Shown piece by piece: positions 55,952 to 64,000 of a stretch of 64,000 nucleotides of DNA. A model generated the notes under the pieces. It was not told the origin of the DNA, searched no databases, and worked only from the letters and a program-made list of their open reading frames with translations. This DNA is from an uncultured Colwellia sp. (GTDB lineage Bacteria > Pseudomonadota > Gammaproteobacteria > Enterobacterales > Alteromonadaceae): positions 1 to 64,000 of the forward strand of contig CAJXQI010000017.1 in NCBI GenBank assembly GCA_913058395.1, read 5' to 3'. Numbering within the stretch: the stretch's first letter is position 1; each line of letters opens with the position of its first letter. Made by a program: the position numbers and the translations under genes.

Positions 55952-56055
55952 TGATTGGCTTTGCTGCTTCACGTTAATTAGGCAAGGCAAACTAGCAATA
56001 AAACTAGAATTTAATATCGGAAAATGATTTTGAAAGAAATCGTTATGAGAGAAAA

Positions 56056-56778
56056 ATGATGAAAGAGATCACCCAAAGTATTACCGCTGCGAAAGTAAAA
56101 GTAGATACCGTAGCACCCGTTAAAGAAGAGCCAAGCAGCACTCATACTGCAACGGTAAACTTGACCGAAAAAACCCAACGCCCTGAAATGTTAGTCGGTT
56201 CAACTTATAAAATTAAGCCACCAGTTTCTGATCACGCCTTATACATTACGGTAAATGATATTTTACTTAATCAAGGAACAGCGCAAGAAGTTAGACGACC
56301 ATTCGAAGTATTTGTTAACTCAAAAAACATGGAGTTTTACTCGTGGATTGTCGCATTAACACGCGTTATTTCTGCAGTATTTCGCAAAGGTGGCGATTGC
56401 ACATTTTTAGTGGAAGAACTAAAAGCAGTATTTGATCCTAAAGGCGGTTATTACCAGCGTGGTACCGGTATTTACATGCCATCGGTAGTGGCTGATATTG
56501 GCCATGTGATTGAAACCCATTTAAAAACTTTAGACATGCTACCCAAAAGTGAGATTGATGCCCACCAACAAGCTTACTTAAAGCAGAAGCAGCAAGCAGC
56601 AATGTCAGAAAATGAAGGTAAAGATGATAGTGCTGTTGAGAATGATGGCAAAAGTGAAAATCATAATTTAAACTTTCCAGCCACGGCGAGTAGCTGTAAT
56701 AAGTGTCATCAAAAGTCTGTAGTATTACTTGATGGTTGTTCTACATGCTTGAACTGCGGCGATTCAAAGTGTGGTTAA
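56056..56778 (+). CDS. Ribonucleotide reductase TSCPD-domain subunit (NrdJb)
   Basis: In this 240-residue protein the central TSCPD domain (about 50-170) includes RRPFEVFVNSKNMEFYSWI and FDPKGGYYQRGTGIYMPSVV. The C-terminus has a Cys-rich tail (CNKCHQKS and CLNCGDSKCG) expected to re-reduce the active-site disulfide or bind zinc. In Pseudomonas both NrdJa and NrdJb are needed for activity. It lies 104 bases after nrdJ in the same direction. Confidence 0.88.
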   Translation: MMKEITQSITAAKVKVDTVAPVKEEPSSTHTATVNLTEKTQRPEMLVGSTYKIKPPVSDHALYITVNDILLNQGTAQEVRRPFEVFVNSKNMEFYSWIVALTRVISAVFRKGGDCTFLVEELKAVFDPKGGYYQRGTGIYMPSVVADIGHVIETHLKTLDMLPKSEIDAHQQAYLKQKQQAAMSENEGKDDSAVENDGKSENHNLNFPATASSCNKCHQKSVVLLDGCSTCLNCGDSKCG

Positions 56779-56828
56779 TAACTAGTTTTATAACCTACAA
56801 CTAACTTACAAGCCAAAACATCAATTAA

Positions 56829-56866
56829 AAAAAATCGCACTGAGTTTGCTCAAGTGCGATTTTTAT
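56829..56866. terminator. Bidirectional terminator
   Basis: AAAATCGCACT and AGTGCGATTTTT form the stem between convergent nrdJb and the thioredoxin-like gene. Confidence 0.88.
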
Positions 56867-56890
56867 TTAACATTATTTAAGCTAATAATT

Positions 56891-57367
56891 TTATAGCATG
56901 GCTGAGATATCTGCCGCTAGCGATACTTTTGGACGTTCAACAATACGGCCAATTTCTTTGTTATTTTGGTATACAACAAAAGTGGGTGTGTATTTAATAT
57001 CATGACTTTTAGCTGAGCCGTTTGGCTCAGACTTTTCATAATCAAGGCCAATTAAACGATTAGATAACTCTGTTTTTTCAGCAACAATTTTCAAAAAGTG
57101 AGGGACTTCTCGCTGACTATCATGGCACCAAGTACCAAAATACACATCAACATGTAAATCACTCGGCCACGCTTTAACTTCTGCTATGTCACTTTCAGAC
57201 AATTGAAATGCCCGATAACTTTGCATAAATGATTCATGATCGTTAATTAGCTTTTGTGAGCTGACCTCACCAATAGCCATTGTTGTACTGGTTCCATGGC
57301 TGTTAGCACAAGCTGACACTAGTGTAAGAATGGTTATACTTAATAAAATTACTGCAAGATTTCTCAT
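56891..57367 (-). CDS. Thioredoxin-fold lipoprotein with CxxS-type site
   Basis: The 158-residue protein has a lipoprotein signal with lipobox VSAC (ILTLVSACAN). The thioredoxin fold at about 65-155 has GTWCHDSQREVPHF, in which the second catalytic Cys is replaced by Ser, and cis-Pro in YTPTFVVY. CxxS thioredoxins tend to act on mixed disulfides or as isomerases or chaperones rather than dithiol reductases. Substrate unknown. It lies 22 bases downstream of tyrA, perhaps on the same transcript. Confidence 0.82.
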   Translation of the reverse strand: MRNLAVILLSITILTLVSACANSHGTSTTMAIGEVSSQKLINDHESFMQSYRAFQLSESDIAEVKAWPSDLHVDVYFGTWCHDSQREVPHFLKIVAEKTELSNRLIGLDYEKSEPNGSAKSHDIKYTPTFVVYQNNKEIGRIVERPKVSLAADISAML

Positions 57368-57389
57368 TTCTATCCTTGTTTTTCTTATC

Positions 57390-58532
57390 TTAATGTTTCT
57401 TAAGTTGGTCTGCTTTTACTAACATGGCTTTACTCTCTTGTAAGAAAATATCGGCATAATCACCAAACCAATCAGATACTTGTGAGAACATATTGGTAAA
57501 AGCGTCTTTATCATTTAACTGCACATCTTCCAGTAGTTCCAGAAATCGATATGCGAAGCGCTTCATCATATCAATGTTATCCTTATTGGCAAAAATAATA
57601 TCAGTATAAAGCACAGGATCTTGTGCAAATAAACGACCGACCATAATTAATTCTAAACGATAAATAGGTGAACTCATCTCGACTAATTGTGCAATGTCAG
57701 CACCTTCAGCCATTAAATGATAACCATATGCGATAGTAGAAAAATGTCGCATGACTTGTACCATCGACATTGCTTGATCATGCGCGTGAGCTTCAACAGG
57801 ATAAATTTTCGCACCCCATACTTGAAACTGTTCAAGTAACCAATGATATTTATCAGGGTTGCGCCCTTCACAAGCAATAATAGTTTGTTTAACTAAACCG
57901 GTAACATCAGGGCCAAACATTGGATGTAAGCCTAGTACAGGGCCAGAATGAACTTTCATCATTTCATATAATGGTGCTTCTTTAATACTGGTAACATCAG
58001 CCAAAATACAATCTTTAGGTAACTGACCAAGGTTTTGAATAACCATTGCGGTTAATCGAATAGGTACAGCAACGATAACCAAACCAGCTTCAGCTAAAAT
58101 ATTTGCACTATTAGGCCAATCAGCTTGCTCGAGTATTTGCACCTGATAGTCAGAGCGGGTAAATAAGTCGACAAATATCTGCCCTAGCTGACCATTACCA
58201 CCAATAACAACTACTTTTTTGCATTCAGGGTTTACGCAACGGTAACCACTGGCGTCTTGGCTGATATAAGAGTCTTGCATCAAACGACGTAAAATATCTT
58301 CAATAAGCTCTGGCGACAAACCGGCATCAATAGCTTGCTGACGGCGAACTTTCAGTAGCTTAGCTTCACGATCAGGGGCAAAAATTGGCATACCAACTTC
58401 ACTTTTTAACTGCCCTACTTTTGTCGTTACCGCCCTACGCTTAGTTAATAACGCAACGAGTTGACTGTCTAAGTCATCAATTTCATCACGTAATTCGCCA
58501 AGCTGTTGATCAAATGTTAATTTGCTATTCAT
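57390..58532 (-). CDS. tyrA: Chorismate mutase / prephenate dehydrogenase (T-protein)
   Basis: The 380-residue bifunctional enzyme of tyrosine synthesis has an N-terminal AroQ mutase at about 5-90 (LRDEIDDLDSQLVALLTKRR). The NAD domain starts VVVIGGNGQLGQIFVDLF near 108, with GLHPMFGPDV near 200 carrying the catalytic His. It lies 15 bases downstream of aroF as in E. coli, so the two should be co-transcribed under TyrR. Confidence 0.96.
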   Translation of the reverse strand: MNSKLTFDQQLGELRDEIDDLDSQLVALLTKRRAVTTKVGQLKSEVGMPIFAPDREAKLLKVRRQQAIDAGLSPELIEDILRRLMQDSYISQDASGYRCVNPECKKVVVIGGNGQLGQIFVDLFTRSDYQVQILEQADWPNSANILAEAGLVIVAVPIRLTAMVIQNLGQLPKDCILADVTSIKEAPLYEMMKVHSGPVLGLHPMFGPDVTGLVKQTIIACEGRNPDKYHWLLEQFQVWGAKIYPVEAHAHDQAMSMVQVMRHFSTIAYGYHLMAEGADIAQLVEMSSPIYRLELIMVGRLFAQDPVLYTDIIFANKDNIDMMKRFAYRFLELLEDVQLNDKDAFTNMFSQVSDWFGDYADIFLQESKAMLVKADQLKKH

Positions 58533-58547
58533 TGCAAATATTCTTTC

Positions 58548-59660
58548 CTATTCACTAACGGTTGAAGTAATTCGCTGCTTTAACGCAGTATCGAGTTTTG
58601 CAGTTGCTTCAGCAATAAGCTGTTCAGTGGTATTAAAATCAATACAAGCATCAGTAACAGAAACACCGTATTCGAGCTGGTCAAAAGGTAAGTCTGAACT
58701 TTGATTACCCGCGTTTATATTACTCTCTAACATGATACCAATAATAGACTTATTGCCTTCACATATTTGATTAAAAACATTGTCTGCAACTAAAGGTTGG
58801 CGACGGTAGTCTTTATTGGAGTTGCCATGTGAACAGTCAACCACAATACCTGGCTCTAAATTTTGTTTTGCTAAATCTTTTTCACACAAAGCGACATTAA
58901 CCGAGTCGTAGTTTGGCTGCTTGCCACCACGTAAAATTACATGGCCGTCAGGATTTCCTGAAGTTTTAATTAACGCAACTTGCCCTTGACGATTAATGCC
59001 CATAAAACGATGTGAAGAAGCGGCCGATTGTAATGCGTTTATCGCTACATCAAGCCCGCCATTAGTGCCATTTTTAAAACCAATTGGCATAGATAAGCCA
59101 CTAGCCATTTCACGATGGGTTTGCGATTCAGTAGTACGTGCACCAATTGCAGACCAGCTAAACAATTCAGCAAGATATTGTGGGCTGATAGGGTCAAGTG
59201 CTTCAGTTGCTAGTGGTAACCCTAGTTCAGTTAAGTAAATAAGTAATTCGCGCGCTTTACGCAGCCCTGCTTCAACATCAAATGAACCATTCATATGCGG
59301 ATCGTTTATCAAGCCCTTCCAGCCGACAGTGGTACGAGGCTTTTCGAAGTAAACTCGCATGACAATATACATACTGTCTTGGTACTTATCGTGCAGTACT
59401 TTAAGTTTTCTCGCGTAATCTTTTGCTGCTTCAACATCATGAACTGAACATGGACCTGTTATAACAAGTAATCTGTGGTCTTGCTTATGAATAATATCGG
59501 CAATAATGTTACGAGCATTTTTAACAAAAACACGACCAGCTTCTGGTAGTGGCAGTGCTTCGCGCAGTGCTTCAGGCGTAATTAATACTTCTTCTGAATT
59601 AACGTGAATATCATTAAGCCTACTTTTAGGCGCTGACGTAATGGTTGTATGTTCTGACAT
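58548..59660 (-). CDS. aroF: 3-deoxy-7-phosphoheptulonate (DAHP) synthase, class I
   Basis: The 370-residue first enzyme of aromatic synthesis joins phosphoenolpyruvate and erythrose 4-phosphate. Family motifs: ITGPCSVHD near 85, FEKPRTTVGWKG, GARTTESQTHREMASGL, VDCSHGNSNKDYRRQ near 276 and FGVSV-like EYGVSVTDACI. By operon with tyrA it is most like the Tyr-sensitive AroF, but the sensitivity is inferred. The TyrR box upstream supports this. The erythrose 4-phosphate comes from transketolase. Confidence 0.93.
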   Translation of the reverse strand: MSEHTTITSAPKSRLNDIHVNSEEVLITPEALREALPLPEAGRVFVKNARNIIADIIHKQDHRLLVITGPCSVHDVEAAKDYARKLKVLHDKYQDSMYIVMRVYFEKPRTTVGWKGLINDPHMNGSFDVEAGLRKARELLIYLTELGLPLATEALDPISPQYLAELFSWSAIGARTTESQTHREMASGLSMPIGFKNGTNGGLDVAINALQSAASSHRFMGINRQGQVALIKTSGNPDGHVILRGGKQPNYDSVNVALCEKDLAKQNLEPGIVVDCSHGNSNKDYRRQPLVADNVFNQICEGNKSIIGIMLESNINAGNQSSDLPFDQLEYGVSVTDACIDFNTTEQLIAEATAKLDTALKQRITSTVSE

Positions 59661-59819
59661 GGTTCTTTCCTGAATTTTAGCAATGATGTTTAAATTTAAA
59701 AAGGTTATTACTAGCCGTTATTTTATCTGGCTAAAAAGGTTGCTAGGCACAAGGCTAGCTAAAGTATGGGAGGTAATAATATCGATATTGTAGATGGTAC
59801 ATTTTACGAAACTTCTCAG

Positions 59820-59837
59820 TGTAAATTTAAGTTTACT
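59820..59837. promoter_or_regulatory. TyrR box upstream of aroF-tyrA
   Basis: TGTAAA-N6-TTTACT matches 11 of 12 positions of the TyrR consensus TGTAAAN6TTTACA. It lies 160 bases before the aroF start. It predicts repression by tyrosine. The bases between it and aroF form no attenuator I can see. Confidence 0.7.
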
Positions 59838-59903
59838 TAATTTGTACCAAATATCTTACACGTATAATTTATTCAGGTATAGCCCCATTTTGATATTTTT
59901 TGT

Positions 59904-60030
59904 ACATCGTCATTCATTGCCATCGACTAATGCCGTGTAGGTAGGATGCCTAGGAGCGGCCATGGCAGCATGGCGTACCGTTCATCGACGTGCATGTCCT
60001 TACATGGATGTAAGTGAATAGAATAATGTA
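59904..60030. repeat. Dispersed repeat related to the 51-bp array
   Basis: ATCGTCATTCATTGCCATC (from 59906) and TACCGTTCATC (from 59976) are shared with units at 17714-17917, with an unrelated insert between them. An ACATG..GTAAG dyad follows near 59992-60016. It looks like a dispersed intergenic element of this genome. Confidence 0.6.
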
Positions 60031-60096
60031 GGAGCAATTACCAAGATGCACTAATACTTTGAACGACAGGATGTCTGGGAAAGGCCTAAACATAAA

Positions 60097-60118
60097 AAAA
60101 GCGCCAAAAGGCGCTTTT
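60097..60118 (-). terminator. Terminator of acs
   Basis: On the minus strand AAAAGCGCC-tttt-GGCGCTTTT runs into a T tract, 50 bases after the acs stop. Confidence 0.9.
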
Positions 60119-60169
60119 AATCTTAAGGCTCAAAAATAAACCTCATTCCATAATTTTTATCATCGAGGA

Positions 60170-62113
60170 TTAACCATGAACTATGCGATTACTAACCAGG
60201 TGGTCGACAACAGCAGGCTCAGCTAGTGTTGAGGTATCTCCTAAAGTATCAAGATCGTTCTCTGCAATTTTACGCAAAATTCGACGCATAATTTTACCTG
60301 AGCGGGTTTTCGGTAAACCTGGTGCATATTGAATATAGTCAGGCTTAGCAAAACGTCCTAATTCTTTAGCGACAAATTCGGTCAATTCTTTTAACAACTC
60401 TTCAGACTCAGTAGCATTGCTCATTAGCGTGACATAAGCATAAACCCCTTGGCCTTTAATTTCATGCGGATAACCGACAACAGCGGCTTCAGCAACCGCT
60501 GGGTGCAATACTAAAGCACTTTCAATTTCAGCAGTACCTAAGCGATGACCTGAAACATTTAGTACATCATCAACACGACCAGTGATCCAATAGAAACCAT
60601 CTTCGTCACGTTTAGCACCATCACCAGTAAAGTAATTACCTGGGTATTGGCTTAAGTAAGTTTGATAGAAGCGGTCATGATCGCCGTATACTGAACGTAA
60701 TTGTCCAGGCCAACTGCCAGTCATCATCAATAAGCCCTGATTCTCGCCTTCAAGAGTATTACCGTCTTTATCAAATAACGCAGGCTTTACTCCGAAGAAT
60801 GGCTTACCAGCAGCACCTGGTTTCATGTCAACAGCGCCCGGTAATGAGGTAATTAAAATACCACCGGTTTCTGTTTGCCACCAAGTATCAACAATAGGAC
60901 ATTTACTTTTTCCGATCACTTCATAATACCAATGCCAAGCTTCTGGGTTTATAGGTTCACCCACAGTGCCTAGAATTCGTAATGATGAAAGGTCAGCTTT
61001 TTCAACATAGCTATCGCCAACACTCATTAATGCGCGAATAGCGGTTGGCGCGGTATAGAAAACATTAACTTGGTGCTTGTCACATACTTGCCAGAAACGA
61101 CCGGCATCAGGATAAGTTGGCACACCTTCGAAAACTAATGTTGTAGCACCGTTAGCAAGTGGACCATAAAATATATAAGAATGTCCGGTGATCCAACCTG
61201 CATCAGCAGTACACCAATATATCTCACCATCTTTATAGTCAAATACATATTTATGAGTCATGGCAGCATAAAGTGAATAACCACCACAAGTATGAAGAAC
61301 ACCTTTTGGTGTGCCTGTAGAGCCAGAGGTATAAAGGATGAATAATGGGTCTTCAGCGTCCATCACTTCAGGTTCACAAGCAGCAGGAAACTTAGCAACT
61401 TCTTGTTGATAATTAACATCAATTTTATCATTCCAAGCAACATCGCCGCCTGTTCGTTGAACAACGATAACGGAATGAACGTCTGGACAGTCAGCAACTG
61501 CAGCATCAACATTTACTTTCAATGGAATAACACGGCCACCGCGCAAACTTTCATCCGAGGTGACTACAACTTTACAATCGGCATCAATAATCCGAGAACG
61601 AATAGCTTCAGTAGAAAAACCACCAAATACAACGGAATGAACGGCGCCTATACGTGCACAAGCAAGCATTGCATAGCCAACTTCAGGGATCATCGGCATG
61701 TAGATACAAACACGATCACCTTTTTTCACGCCACGTGCTTTCAATAAATTAGCAAAACGACACACATGATCATGCAGCTCTTGATAAGTAATATTTTGAT
61801 CTTCGCTAGGATCATCACCTTCCCATATAATCGCGGTATCATTTGCTTTAGACACTAGGTGACGATCAATACAGTTATAACTGACATTTAATTTACCACC
61901 AGAAAACCATTTGATATCAGCAGCTTTTAAATCAACGTCAGTAACACTGTCCCAAGGCTTATACCAATCAAGAAACTTATCTGCTTGTTCTGCCCAGAAA
62001 ACGTCAGGTTGTTCGATTGACTGCTTATACATTGCATCATAAGTCGCAGAATCAATGTAAGTGTGAGCTTTTGCCTGCTCTAGTACGGGATAACGGCTTT
62101 TTAATTCTTGCAT
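60170..62113 (-). CDS. acs: Acetyl-CoA synthetase
   Basis: The 647-residue AMP-forming enzyme activates acetate for entry into the TCA and glyoxylate cycles. Motifs: [14 protein letters not shown] near 262, WWQTETGG near 411, [20 protein letters not shown], and the C-terminal catalytic lysine in [10 protein letters not shown] near 605, the usual acetylation site. It connects to aceA and glcB in this window, which use its product. Confidence 0.97.
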   Translation of the reverse strand: MQELKSRYPVLEQAKAHTYIDSATYDAMYKQSIEQPDVFWAEQADKFLDWYKPWDSVTDVDLKAADIKWFSGGKLNVSYNCIDRHLVSKANDTAIIWEGDDPSEDQNITYQELHDHVCRFANLLKARGVKKGDRVCIYMPMIPEVGYAMLACARIGAVHSVVFGGFSTEAIRSRIIDADCKVVVTSDESLRGGRVIPLKVNVDAAVADCPDVHSVIVVQRTGGDVAWNDKIDVNYQQEVAKFPAACEPEVMDAEDPLFILYTSGSTGTPKGVLHTCGGYSLYAAMTHKYVFDYKDGEIYWCTADAGWITGHSYIFYGPLANGATTLVFEGVPTYPDAGRFWQVCDKHQVNVFYTAPTAIRALMSVGDSYVEKADLSSLRILGTVGEPINPEAWHWYYEVIGKSKCPIVDTWWQTETGGILITSLPGAVDMKPGAAGKPFFGVKPALFDKDGNTLEGENQGLLMMTGSWPGQLRSVYGDHDRFYQTYLSQYPGNYFTGDGAKRDEDGFYWITGRVDDVLNVSGHRLGTAEIESALVLHPAVAEAAVVGYPHEIKGQGVYAYVTLMSNATESEELLKELTEFVAKELGRFAKPDYIQYAPGLPKTRSGKIMRRILRKIAENDLDTLGDTSTLAEPAVVDHLVSNRIVHG

Positions 62114-62308
62114 GCTAAATCCTTGATTTCCTAATATCTAGTGGCTTGTTGAACCGGTAATAAAAGCTTGGTTGCAACTATTATTCTCTTTTTAAGTTAC
62201 CAACATCATAGCCTAAGTTTTTCTGCTGGAACACACCACTAAAGTCGAATATTAGTGATTTACTTAGATTAATTTGTTTCATGTAATTAATAACCGTAAC
62301 ATTAAAGC

Positions 62309-62338
62309 AACACAAATGACAGCGATGTCATTTGTGTT
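62309..62338. promoter_or_regulatory. Perfect 13-bp inverted repeat upstream of acs
   Basis: AACACAAATGACA at 62309-62321 and its exact complement at 62326-62338 enclose GCGA. It lies 196 bases before the acs start. It may be an operator or an RNA hairpin; on the plus strand the loop is a GNRA tetraloop. No T run follows on either strand. The rest of the 464-base gap shows only the rplS terminator. Confidence 0.6.
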
Positions 62339-62510
62339 ATGCATTTGATTTATATCTGCTAAAGTAAAGTTAATTTTATGAAGTTTTTTTGCTAATTACT
62401 GCTAAGTGATCTGAACTCAGGTTGAGCAATAATGTTTTATCCGACATTTTATCCACAAGATATTTTATAGAAGTGTCAGTAGGAGTGAGTTGTATCATTT
62501 TACAGAGACA

Positions 62511-62543
62511 AAAAAACCTGTGTGGTTGCCCACACAGGTTTTT
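62511..62543 (-). terminator. Terminator of the rimM-trmD-rplS operon
   Basis: AAAACCTGTGTGG-ttgc-CCACACAGGTTTT is a perfect 13-bp stem followed by T on the minus strand. Confidence 0.95.
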
Positions 62544-62577
62544 CAAGCTGCTAAGAAATCTTCTAATTAAAGAGAGA

Positions 62578-62931
62578 TTATCTTTTTGCCAATTTCTCTT
62601 TGATACGTGCAGAGCGACCTGAACGTTCACGAAGATAGTAAAGCTTAGCTTGACGTACATCACCGCGACGTTTGACTTCAATTGAGTCAACGATAGGGCT
62701 ATGTGTCTGGAATACACGTTCTACACCAACACCGTTCGAAATTTTACGAACAGTGAATGCAGAATTGATGCCGCGGTTTTTAACAGCGATAACAACACCT
62801 TCAAATGCTTGAAGACGTGATTTATCACCTTCTGTAACTTTTACTTGTACAACAACAGTATCACCTGGGCGATATGCTGGTACATCTTGCTTCATTTGCT
62901 CAGCTTCAAGCTGCTTAATAATATTGCTCAT
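62578..62931 (-). CDS. rplS: Ribosomal protein L19
   Basis: The 117-residue large-subunit protein sits at the 30S-50S interface. It has the L19 signature ([16 protein letters not shown]-like start, [20 protein letters not shown], and [13 protein letters not shown]). Last gene of the conserved rimM-trmD-rplS operon, 12 bases after trmD. Confidence 0.98.
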   Translation of the reverse strand: MSNIIKQLEAEQMKQDVPAYRPGDTVVVQVKVTEGDKSRLQAFEGVVIAVKNRGINSAFTVRKISNGVGVERVFQTHSPIVDSIEVKRRGDVRQAKLYYLRERSGRSARIKEKLAKR

Positions 62932-62943
62932 AATACCTTCTTC

Positions 62944-63798
62944 CTAGAGTTCACAGTCATCAGTAGCATTGTTGTTATCAGCCTTGATAGCTTTTAACAT
63001 TTTCTGCTGCTCTGCTGTCAGAGCTAGGTTAGTTAATAATTCCGGTCTTCTAGTCCACGTTCTTTCTAAAGACTGATATTGGCGCCATTGCCTAATATGT
63101 TCGTGATTACCACTTAATAGCACTTTTGGAACGGATACCATTTCATTTTCAGAAACTTCCATTACCTCTGGCCTAGTGTAATGTGGACAATCTAATAAAC
63201 CGTCAGAAAATGAATCCTGCTCAGCTGATTGTTGATGTCCTAATACTCCAGGCACAAAGCGTGCTACGGCATCAATTACATTCATAGCAGGTAATTCCCC
63301 ACCACTTAATACGTAATCTCCGACCGACCATTCTTCATCTATTTCAGATGCAATGAGTCGTTCATCTATACCTTCATAACGTCCTGCGATAAATATCAGG
63401 CCACTATGTTGTGCTAGTTCACGTACACCAGCTTGGTCCAATTTTCGTCCTTGCGGCGACAAATAAATAACCTTCGCTTTAATGCCTTCAAGTTCTGCAG
63501 CTTTTCTTGCAGCGTGAATAGCATCACGTAACGGTTGTACCATCATAAGCATGCCAGGTCCGCCGCCGTAAGGTCGGTCGTCCACTGTACGATGTTTATC
63601 ATGAGTAAAGTCTCTTGGATTCCACTTGTGAAATTCAATTAAGCCATTACGAATCGCTCGGCCTGTCACCCCATACTCAGTAATTGCGTCAAACATTTCT
63701 GGAAAAAGACTTATCACCCCAATCCATACTTTCTTATTGCTAAGAGCGTTTGTTGGTACACTATTACTCAAGTTAGAAACCCGGGTCCCAGTCAACAC
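62944..63798 (-). CDS. trmD: tRNA (guanine37-N1)-methyltransferase
   Basis: This SPOUT enzyme methylates G37 in tRNAs, using S-adenosylmethionine in the deep-trefoil knot ([25 protein letters not shown] and [16 protein letters not shown]). The core starts at [15 protein letters not shown]. The frame opens at GTG 63798, giving 284 residues, longer than the usual 250 and overlapping rimM by 26 bases. TTG at 63771, one base past the rimM stop, gives 275 residues and is also plausible. Confidence 0.95.
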   Translation of the reverse strand: MLTGTRVSNLSNSVPTNALSNKKVWIGVISLFPEMFDAITEYGVTGRAIRNGLIEFHKWNPRDFTHDKHRTVDDRPYGGGPGMLMMVQPLRDAIHAARKAAELEGIKAKVIYLSPQGRKLDQAGVRELAQHSGLIFIAGRYEGIDERLIASEIDEEWSVGDYVLSGGELPAMNVIDAVARFVPGVLGHQQSAEQDSFSDGLLDCPHYTRPEVMEVSENEMVSVPKVLLSGNHEHIRQWRQYQSLERTWTRRPELLTNLALTAEQQKMLKAIKADNNNATDDCEL

Positions 63799-64000
63799 AA
63801 ATTTGTTTATTTTCAGCGCTAACTGAAAGAATAACTTGGTCCATTAAGTAAGGGATTAACCTTTCTTTTTTACCAAAGCCATCTTTTAAATTAGCTTTAA
63901 CAACCAGTACGTCGTTAGCGCCAGTTTCCATAATATCGGAAACCTGACCTAGGTCGTAACCTTTGTCAGTAACTACTGTCATGCCTAATAGATCGCGCCA
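63773..64000 (-). CDS. rimM: Ribosome maturation factor RimM (C-terminal part)
   Basis: Only the last 75 residues are inside the window; the gene continues beyond the right edge. They form the PRC-barrel domain ([21 protein letters not shown], then [12 protein letters not shown] and VDWDPGF at the end). RimM assists 30S head assembly near S19. Order rimM-trmD-rplS is standard. Confidence 0.93.
   Translation of the reverse strand, partial: WRDLLGMTVVTDKGYDLGQVSDIMETGANDVLVVKANLKDGFGKKERLIPYLMDQVILSVSAENKQICVDWDPGF

Overview
The window looks like a chromosomal segment of a marine gammaproteobacterium of the Alteromonadales, most likely Colwelliaceae (Colwellia or Thalassotalea type). This is inferred from the low GC content, the gene neighbourhoods (tkt-epd-pgk-fba, aroF-tyrA, rimM-trmD-rplS, msrPQ), the 528-residue form of isocitrate lyase, and the class II ribonucleotide reductase split into NrdJa and NrdJb. 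I could run no database search, so the genus is an inference.

Left accessory region (1-4950): a mobile region ends against a tRNA-Arg(CCU) gene. It holds a HEPN-NB-ARC STAND ATPase cut by the window edge (a probable phage-defence gene with a TTG start), a phage GpA-like HUH replication initiator, a divergent MobV/Pre-like HUH nuclease, and an orphan 121-residue protein. Hairpins and repeated GGAG-GTTAAC-like motifs surround the two HUH genes. A decayed second copy of a tRNA 3' part lies about 100 bp after the intact tRNA. I read this as one end of a rolling-circle integrative element carrying a defence gene.

Central metabolism and iron (5000-24700): a small secreted or membrane protein, then transketolase, erythrose-4-phosphate dehydrogenase, phosphoglycerate kinase and aldolase, then MscS and a DUF481 protein. 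A Fur-boxed operon follows (TonB siderophore receptor, small membrane protein, PepSY protein). Next are both glyoxylate-shunt enzymes, aceA and glcB, bracketing a LysR-cidA-cidB unit, which suggests a link to acetate metabolism. Acetyl-CoA synthetase lies near the right end.

Envelope, redox and molybdenum enzymes (24700-39230): a secreted orphan protein, an ECF sigma/anti-sigma/coiled-coil operon, parvulin, MsrPQ, a glutaredoxin, DUF2058, a two-subunit Tat-exported molybdenum hydroxylase with a MocA-like cytidylyltransferase and a cysteine desulfurase, a penicillin-acylase-like hydrolase and a MAPEG protein.

Aromatic biosynthesis and accessory islet (39230-45650): pheA is preceded by an unannotated Phe-rich leader peptide and an attenuator. 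After it lies an islet with a DHDPS/NAL-family aldolase and a complete integron gene cassette: a lipoprotein gene with a textbook attC site, followed by a second cassette-like gene with a decayed attC. No integrase is visible, so this is a CALIN-like remnant.

Right part (45900-64000): an RND efflux pair, an AsmA-like protein, a small outer-membrane-like protein, a PAS chemoreceptor, nrdJa-nrdJb with NrdR-like boxes, a thioredoxin-like lipoprotein, tyrA and aroF with a TyrR box, acs, and the rplS-trmD-rimM operon cut by the window end.
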